This document shows positions 56,980-64,000 of a DNA stretch of 64,000 nucleotides, in pieces. Under the pieces are notes generated by a model. The model was not told the DNA's origin and did not search any database. It saw only the letters and a program-made list of their open reading frames with translations. Position numbers and translations under genes: made by a program. Origin of the DNA: Emiliania huxleyi CCMP1516. Taxonomy: Eukaryota > Haptophyta > Isochrysidales > Noelaerhabdaceae. The first letter of the stretch is position 1; every line of letters starts with the position of its first letter. The DNA is taken from the NCBI RefSeq assembly GCF_000372725.1, contig NW_005200784.1, positions 424,338 to 488,337 of the forward strand, written 5' to 3'.

Positions 56980-59217
56980 ATGGCCATCTGGCTAGCGCAG
57001 CTATTGCGTCGCTACCTGCTACTCTGGGTCTGGTCGCTGGTTTGGCGTGGCTGGCGCAGGCCACTCGAGGCGCACGACCTGCCTGCCCTGCCTCCTGGGC
57101 TGACCCAGTCCGATGCCCGTCTCGCGGCCGAGCTCTGGTGGTCAGATGGCGAGAAGGCAAACCGACGATCTATCGTCGGCCTCACGTGGCGCTTCCACAG
57201 GCGCGAGTTCCTCGCTGGCATCGCGATGAGCTCTTGCTATGGACTTTGCAATGTCGTGTTGCGGCCGCTGCTGCTCAAGCTAACCATCGAGCAGGAGAGG
57301 AGTGGAGATGCGATCAGGGAGAGAAGGCGAGAGGGAGCGATAACGAGAGCGAGACAGCGAGCGCGAGAGAGCGCGAGAGAGAGCGAGGAGAGAGAGAGGA
57401 GAGGAGAAGAGTGACCGCCACAGACAAAGTACCGAACAGAGGAGCGACGACCCCGCTGCGCTCACGCCCGCGGTGGAGCAGGTGGCGGCCGGCGTGGCGC
57501 CGCTCCGCTCTGTGGGCCTCATCTGCGCCATCGGTGCGTCGCTGCTCTTCGAGGGCGTCTGCGCCGGCGCCTCACGGCGTCGTCCGTCCACCTGCGAGCG
57601 GGGGCTGCTCACATGGACTGGCGGCACCAGGCGCGTCGCGACACATGCTCTCGGATCGGCTCTTCAGCGCGGTGTTTGGCATGGCGCGGCGCTCGGGGCA
57701 GCGCTCGCGCGACGTGAGCGTGCGGAGAGGCTGTCGTGCTTTCCGCAGGCGTCGGCGCTCGTGCAGCGCAAGGCGGTTCGTGTCCGGACTGGCGTGGGCG
57801 GCGGGAAGGTGCAGGCGAGCACGCTGATCGGGTCGGACCTGGTGCGAGCGATGGAGGCGAGTCGCCTGCGCCGGTACCCTCCTTTTCCCGCTGCAATCGC
57901 GTCACGCTTGCTTGCAGAGATAGTCGCTCTGCCAGCCAGAAACTTTCCGTGCACTCCCTGGAGCCGTCCCGCAGGCGAGTCGCTACCTCTGCCTGCTGCC
58001 GATGAGCTCTTCGGGCCTGGTCGGCGGCTGCGTGCTCCTCGTGCTCTCGCTCGGCTGGGCGGGCGTGATCGGGATCGCCGCCATGGAGCCTCCTTGCGCC
58101 GTCCGCCTCGACGCGAGCACGGCGCGCACTACCCTAACCTTCTCCGGGCCCTGTTGTAGGTGCTCGCCACTTGCCTCAACTTTGAGCTGGCGCGACGCAT
58201 CAAGGCCACCGAGCGGCTCGAGATGCGCGCGGCCGACAGGCGCCTCGCCCTCCCCCTACCCCGTGGCTGCGGCGGAGGGGAGGAGCGAGAGAGGACTGCC
58301 CCAGGCGGCTCGGGCTGCTCCGGCTCGTCATCGGCGACATCAAGCCGATCAAGCTCCTGTCGTGGGAGGAGCAGTACATGGACGCCATCGACACGGCACG
58401 GCGTGGGGCGAGGGTCGCGTGCATGCGGCCTTCCGCGAACCTTCACGGAACTTTCCTCTCTGTAGGCGCGGCGGGTCGAGGTCGGGTACATGCGCCGCTT
58501 CCGCATCCTCTACCAGGGCCCCGCCCCAACGCAAACCTGTCACGCCCACAGCAATTCTCGCACGCTCACCCAACCCCGTGCCCTCCCCCCCCCCCTCCCT
58601 CCCTCCCCGTCCCTCGTTCCAGGCTCGACGCAGATTGGGCGCGCCGTGCCTTTCCTCGCCGCGTGCCCCGCTTTCGTCTACATTTCGCAGGCGAGAAGAG
58701 CCGAGATGTAGCCGAGATGTGCTCCGTGGCTGGCGAGCGTGACAGGATTGCGAGAGCGTGACGCGATGACCACAGGCGGGAGGAGGCTTGCTCGACGCCG
58801 CCGACGTATTCGCTGCCCTCTCCGTCTTCACTTCGCTGCGGATGGCGCCCGACCGTGCTCAGCCGAGCGGCCAGTACCGCGGCCAGATTGATCGTGACAG
58901 CGTCGCGATAGGCGCTGATCATGCTCCCGACCGGCCTCGCCGAGTGGGCACGCATCCAGGTCTCCTTCGCGCGCGTGGAGCGGTATCTGGAGCTTCCGGA
59001 GCACGCGCCCCTGCCGCCCCTTCCGCCCCTCCCGCCGGCCACGCCTGACGCCGTCGGAACGCCGCCCCTCGAGGAGGCGGAGGCGGCGACCCCGCGACGG
59101 GACCTCGCGCGAGCCTCACCTAGCGACGGGGCGCCGTCGTGGGAGGCGACGCTCGAGGGAGGGGCAGCCGGCACGGCTCTGGCGAGGGTGGACGAGGCCG
59201 TCTTCGCCTGGAGTGAG

Positions 59218-59277
<60 letters not shown>

Positions 59278-62200
59278 AATGGCAGCGACAGCGGCGGCGG
59301 CGGCGATGATGGCAGCAGCGGTGGCGGCGGCGGCGGCGGCGATGGCGGCCGGTTTCTCCTTCAGGTCGGCAGCGGCGGGCTCGAGGTGGGCGGAGACGAG
59401 GTCGTCGGTGTGGTGGGGCCAATCGGGAGTGGAAAGTCGTCGCTGCTTTGTGCCGTGCTCGGGGAGATGCCTCGCCTGGCAGTCGCCGGCAGCGGGCGCA
59501 TAGCAGACGCGGCGGGGCAGGCAAGGGTTTGGCCGGCGCAGGCGGCGGCGCTGGTTCGCTCCGTGTGCTACGTCCAGCAGCGGCCGTGCGTCCTGAGCTG
59601 CTCGATCCTCGAAAACATCACCTTTGGCGCCCCGCTACGGCGCCTTCGGCTCGCGCGCGCCATCGAGGGGGCGTGCCTCGGACCCGACCTGCAGCAGATG
59701 CCGGCTGGACTGGACACGCTGGTTGGCGCGCTGCGTGGCTCTTCTCTGCCGGTGGGCGGCGGGACATGGCTGTGATGGGAGAGCTTGGCCGCCGTAGGAG
59801 AGCGCGGCGTGACCCTCTCTGGCGGTCAGCAGATGCGTGTCGCTCTCGCGCGTGCCCTCTACCAGAGGCACCCGCGCCCTCTCCTTCCGCCCGCAGCGGG
59901 AGGCAGGGGTCCAGCCGCAGCGGATTGGACGGTCGCTCGCTGCTGTAGGCCGGCGCTGCTATTTGCCGACGACCCGCTGGCGGCGGTGGACGCGCGGGTG
60001 GGTGCGCACCTCTTCCGCTCGCTACGCGAGTACGCGACGGGTGAGCAGGGGCGGGGCGGCCTCACCCGCCGGCATAGGCTGTGGCGTAAGGTCTGCGTGC
60101 CGCGAGTAGGCGGGCGGGCAGTTGTCCTCGCGCTCAACCAGCTCCATTTGGCGAGGCGCTGCTCGCGGCTCGCGTCTAACGAGGAGGGGTCGCCGCGAGA
60201 TGCCCCGAGGTTGAACGAGATTCGCCCGAGATTAGGCTCGTGGTCCTCGAAGCTGGACGCATCACGGCGCAGGGTCCTTCAGCGGAGGTGGCCACGGACC
60301 ACCTGTCGGCCTTCCCGTCTCCACAGGGCGACGAGGCGGGGTCTGCGGCATCGGTCGGCGATACGGGGTCCGAGATTGCAGAGGCGGGCGTTTCGCCTGC
60401 AGAGGCGGGAGGCGCGCTGGGGGAGGAGAGGGACGGCGCAGTGGCCGAGCTGAGCGTCGCGGCGGCGGTCGAGTGCTCGGTGGCCGCAGCCAAGCTGGGG
60501 GCGCCGGCGCAGCGGACGGCGGAGGCGCGGCGCACCGGACACTTCAGCGGGTCGACGCTCCGCCGCTACCTCCGCTCGTTCGGCCGTTGCCACTTTGCGC
60601 TCTGCTGCGTGCTGGCGGCCGCTGCGTGGGGTCTGAGGCGCTTTTGGGACGGCTCGTCTGCTCGCAGACAGAGGGCATGACGCGGCGCCCTATGACACCA
60701 CGCATAGGCCTGATGGGCTTCAACGACCGCTGGTTGGCCGACTGGCTGGACCATAACGAGGAGGAGGCCGAGAAGGCGGCCGGGGGGCAGGGGGGAGGGA
60801 GGGGCGGCGATGGCGACGGGCGGTACATCGGCGTGTACGTGGGCGGCACGGCGCTCTTCCTCTTCTTCCTCCTCGTCTCGTCGGCTACGGTGCAGGTGAG
60901 CTGCGCGCGGGCTAAACCTCGGGCGATCTAGCGTGATCTCGGACGCGTGTCTCGGACGATATGGTGCAGGTGGGCTGTGCGCGAGCCGCCCGCTCGCTCC
61001 ACGCGGATTGTGTCGCCAGCCTGCTGCGCGCGCCGGTGCTCTACTTCGACTCGACGCCGAGCGGCAGGCTCATCTCCCGCTTTAGCTCGGACTTCACCAC
61101 GGCCGACAGCGCGCTCGCGCAGTTCGGCGACAACGTACTACAGTTCTCCGCCACCATCCTCGCCTTCTTCGCGGTGACCGCCCCCACCCGCCCCCCTACT
61201 GTGCGTGCGGACGCTCCTCACGCCCTAGATCACCCAACGTCACTCGAGTTTACACGAGATCGGCCGACTCAATCTAGGTGATCGCCCTAATCATCCCGTG
61301 GATGCTAATCGCCGCGGTGGTAATCGTGGCGCTCACGGCGGTGCAGCTCGTCGCGGTCGAGAGGAGCCGCGAGGGGAGAGGCGGCGGGTGATTCCCAGGG
61401 GCGCGTCCGTGACGCGTCCATGACACGTCCATAGGTCCAACCGTGAGGCCAAGAGGCTGGCGAACACGGCCATGGCGCCGGTCCTCACTGACGTGGCCGA
61501 GGCGGCCGAGGCGGCCGAGCTGCTGCGGCATTGCGCCTTTACCAAGTGGGACGACGACGAGAAGGAGGAGTGCGAGGGGGAGGACGAGGACGAGGATAGC
61601 CCGCTCGCCGAGGCCTCTGTCGCCGACGGCTACGCGCCCCGCTTCGTCCGAGAGCGTTTCGACCGGCACGTTGACGAGTTCCTCAGGCTCAACCTGGTCA
61701 CAAACTCGCTCCAGAGCTGGTCCTTCCAGACTAGCTACTTCGTCAGCCTCTTCTTCTCGGTCAGCGCCGCCGCGGCCATCGTGCTGCAGGCGCGCAGTCC
61801 CCGTCCACACACCCTTCTTGAGTCCGAGACACAACCGAGAGAGGGAGAGGGAGAGGGAGAGGGAAAGGAAGCCATTCCGCCCGTCAGCGAGACGTGGACT
61901 GCTGCAGGCGGATCGCCTCTCGCCCGCGGAGAGCGCGCTCGCGCTCAACTACGCCTTCGCGCTGCCGTATTTCCTGATGTTCTTTTCCCTCAATGTTCTG
62001 CAAGTCACCGCCGCGCTCACGGCGCTCGAACGGCTGCTCGAGCTGCTCGACCTCCCGCATGAGCCTGCGTGGCGCGTCCCCTCAGTCGACGACCACCTCC
62101 CTCCCCGCTGGCCCGCGACGGTCCACGGCCGCAAGGGCGGAGCCATCGAGTTTTGCGGCGCGAGCTTGCGGTGCATTTTGGCCGCCCGTAAAGCTCGCCC

Positions 62201-63376
62201 CGTCATCAGCCACGATCACCTGAGATCGCCCGAGATCTAGGTATGCGCCGTCGCTCCCGCCTGTGGTGCGGCGCCTCTCTGCCCGCATCGAGGGCGGGGA
62301 GCGCGTCGGCTTATGCGGCCGCACCGGCGCAGGCAAGAGCTCGTTGGTGGCGCTGTTTCTCATCGGGGCCCCCCTCCGCGGGCGCACGTCCACGACAGCC
62401 TCCAGGACGCGTCGCATAGGTGGCGATGCTCTTCCGCCTCGTCGACGCGTACGAGGGCTGCGTCCGGCTCGGCGGCGTCGACATCGCCACGATGGGCCTT
62501 CAGACACTGCGCCGGCACCTCGCGGTCATCCCGCAGGTGCCGCTGCTGATGGACGGCTCGATCCGCCTCAACCTCGACCCGTTTGGAGCTCACTCTGAGC
62601 AGCGGCTCGCCGAGGTGGGCGATCACAGCCGCACCCCACCTCTTGCTCCCCACGCGCCTTCCCCTACTCCCCCTGCTCCCCCGCCCCTCCCACCTCCGTC
62701 GCTGCGGCACCTCTAGCTGTGGCGCAGGTGTTCGCGCTCCTCGCCCTGCCCCCGAGCATCCGGCTCGACACCGCCCTCGGAGGGGGGGCGCGCGGCGCGG
62801 CCGGCCTCTCCGCCGGGCAGAGGCAGCTCCTCGCGTTTGGGAGGCGGAGCCGGCCTCGCACCCTGCCACCACCACCACAGCCGCCATCACCACCACGCCC
62901 ACACCCCACCACCTCACAATCATCTCCTCTAGTGCCACCGTCACTGCCACCACTGTCACCACTGCCACCGCTGCCACTCCGACTGCGCTCGATAGCTCAC
63001 ACACCTTTCTGCCGGCTGCCGGCTGCCGTGCAGGGCCCTGCTGCGCGACAAGCTGACGGTGCTCGTGATGGATGAGCCAACGGCCAACATCGACGCAGAG
63101 ACGGACGCGCGAGTGCAGCACACCTTTGTGCGCGGCCAGCTGCGCGGCGTGACGGTGCTGACGGTGGCGCACCGGCTCCACACCATCGCCGACTACGACG
63201 TGGTGCTAGTGATGGAGGCGGGGCGGCTAGTGGAGCAGGGGCGGCCGCACGAGCTGCTCCGGCGCAGCGGCTCGTACCTGGAGCGCATGTCGGCCGAGCT
63301 CGGGCCGGAGGAGTCGCGGGCGCTGCGAGGCAGAGCCGCCAAAGCGGGGGTAGGGTGGGAGGAGGCGCCTGGTTAA
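56980..63376 (+). CDS. Full-length ABC transporter, subfamily C (MRP-like)
   Basis: A many-exon gene (about twenty). It starts [20 protein letters not shown] with a first hydrophobic segment; TMD1 pieces include [20 protein letters not shown] and [20 protein letters not shown], the ABCC coupling-helix phrase. NBD1 lies in exon 58921-59775 and onward: [20 protein letters not shown] (Walker A), [20 protein letters not shown] (Q-loop), [19 protein letters not shown] (signature) and [20 protein letters not shown] (Walker B with D in place of E, usual for ABCC NBD1). TMD2 follows from ~60540 ([20 protein letters not shown]). NBD2: [30 protein letters not shown] (signature, 62810), [20 protein letters not shown] and [14 protein letters not shown]. 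Such pumps export anions and conjugates. The catalytic Glu is in NBD2 only, as in the family. A polyglycine tract precedes NBD1. Exact exon ends in TMD1 are not resolved. Confidence 0.9.
59218..59278 (+). repeat. (GGC)n tract coding polyglycine before NBD1 of the ABCC gene
   Basis: About 20 consecutive GGC codons, then a looser Gly/Asp/Ser stretch to ~59350. It is in frame between AWSE and [15 protein letters not shown], i.e. at the edge of the A-loop region of NBD1. Uninterrupted GGC runs are prone to length change. Confidence 0.95.
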
Positions 63377-63581
63377 GCGGTTGCGGGCCGCGCCTACATG
63401 CAAATAATTCCTGGAGTCTCACGGGGGGGAAAGAATTCTTCAAATACAAGCCTCTCACACAGCACACTGGCACGACAAGGGCGCGCGGACTTTCGGTTGA
63501 ACACACACCAAATCACGGAAAGAAACCCGTGCGGCGCTCGCGCCTTTCAGCCTCCCGAGTCGGGGCGCTCTGGGAGCCTCC

Positions 63582-63662
63582 ATGGAGGAGTGCGGGGACC
63601 TCACGATCACAGGCAGCGACCTCAAGAGCGCCAAGGGCGCCACGCTGGTCAAGAGCCTGCAG
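63582..63662 (+). CDS. First exon of a gene running off the right edge, tentative
   Basis: ATG at 63582 gives MEECGDLTITGSDLKSAKGA, then TLVKSLQ, ending at CAG|GCGCGT, the donor form used by many genes here. The downstream 340 bases are C/T-rich and stop-ridden in this frame, as an intron would be, and no further exon is seen. The family is unrecognised. Without a second exon this is a guess based on codon content and the donor. Confidence 0.3.
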
Positions 63663-64000
63663 GCGCGTGTTCCCCGGGGCTGTCCCGCCGAGCCACGGCG
63701 GGAGGGCGCCTTGCACCAATAGCGCGGTCGCACCTGCCGCCGTCGGCGGACCGCAGACCGCCACCCCGTGCCCCCAGCCTCCACGCCTCAATCCTGCCCG
63801 TCTCGCCGCCTCGCCGCCGACCCTCCCTCGCCGCCCTTCGTTCTTACTTCTCGCCGGCCGCGCCCTGCCTTGCGCCGTCCCCGCCCACGCCCGACGCCCA
63901 AGAAGACGTCCTCCCGTCCCCTGCCCCCCTCGCTGCACTTCCCCTTTCCTCGTCCGCTCCTCGCTCCAGCTCCCACCCTCGCCGCCGCCCCCCCCCCCCC
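63663..64000. other. C/T-rich tail of the window
   Basis: Pyrimidine-rich sequence ending in a C run at the edge. If the exon at 63582 is real, this is its intron. No other feature. Confidence 0.4.

Noticed and set aside
4926-63376. Bacterial or viral insert as source of the histidine fusion or glycan cluster
   Set aside because: These genes carry the same short GC-AG introns as their neighbours and similar GC content, so recent transfer is not supported.

Overview
This window is nuclear DNA from a GC-rich, intron-bearing eukaryote, most likely a secondary-plastid alga and probably a haptophyte. Genes are split by short introns, many with GC-AG rather than GT-AG ends. They lie on both strands with no operons, ribosome binding sites or bacterial gene order. 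A GUN4-type chlorophyll regulator carries a signal-peptide-like N-terminus followed by an FTAP motif, as expected for a plastid reached through the secretory pathway. Several proteins belong to algal or plant-type families (PP2C/cyclic-nucleotide/kinase fusion, plant-type histidinol-phosphatase, Ariadne RBR ligase, ABCC transporter). The species assignment is inference. I found no rRNA, tRNA, CRISPR array or prokaryotic element.

Layout. 1-875: end of a FEN1/EXO1-type nuclease (minus). 876-4800: gene-poor, with a broken gene fragment, a foldback element and dispersed repeats. 4926-7901: a nine-exon gene fusing histidinol-phosphatase (HisN) to histidinol-phosphate aminotransferase (HisC). 8394-17852: a cluster that looks devoted to surface glycans (GT61-GT31 fusion, PC-esterase, DXD glycosyltransferase, a membrane-anchored protein of unknown family, and a frame-disrupted glycosyltransferase-like gene). 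18496-20049: two inverted-repeat elements, one of them a 900-bp palindromic structure with perfect 45-bp ends. 20533-21405: GUN4-like. 21595-22179: a lone ORF. 23136-26541: a proline-rich coiled-coil protein. 26813-30348: PP2C + two cNMP domains + degenerate kinase. 30978-33390: a PPEF-like phosphatase that has lost its catalytic core. 34304-37335: two broken genes of probable element origin. 37682-40202: Ariadne-type RBR ubiquitin ligase. 41147-43211: two hypothetical ORFs. 43212-46922: no gene seen. 46923-48245: U-box protein. 48532-51860: broken ORFs and two terminal-inverted-repeat elements, one with a clear 6-bp target duplication. 51855-54507: class 3 lipase joined to a C39-like peptidase domain. 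54757-55412: F-box-like protein. 55873-56688: methyltransferase. 56980-63376: full-length ABCC transporter. 63582 onward: first exon of another gene.

Exon joins were derived by hand. I required AG acceptors, GT or GC donors, an unbroken reading frame and continuity of the protein family. Where the whole coding length comes out divisible by three I say so. First exons encoding signal peptides may be missing for several genes. The most notable points are the HisN-HisC fusion, the dominance of GC-AG introns, the GT61-GT31 and lipase-C39 fusions, the coreless phosphatase, two different short sequence blocks that recur just upstream of otherwise unrelated genes, and the foldback/TIR elements.
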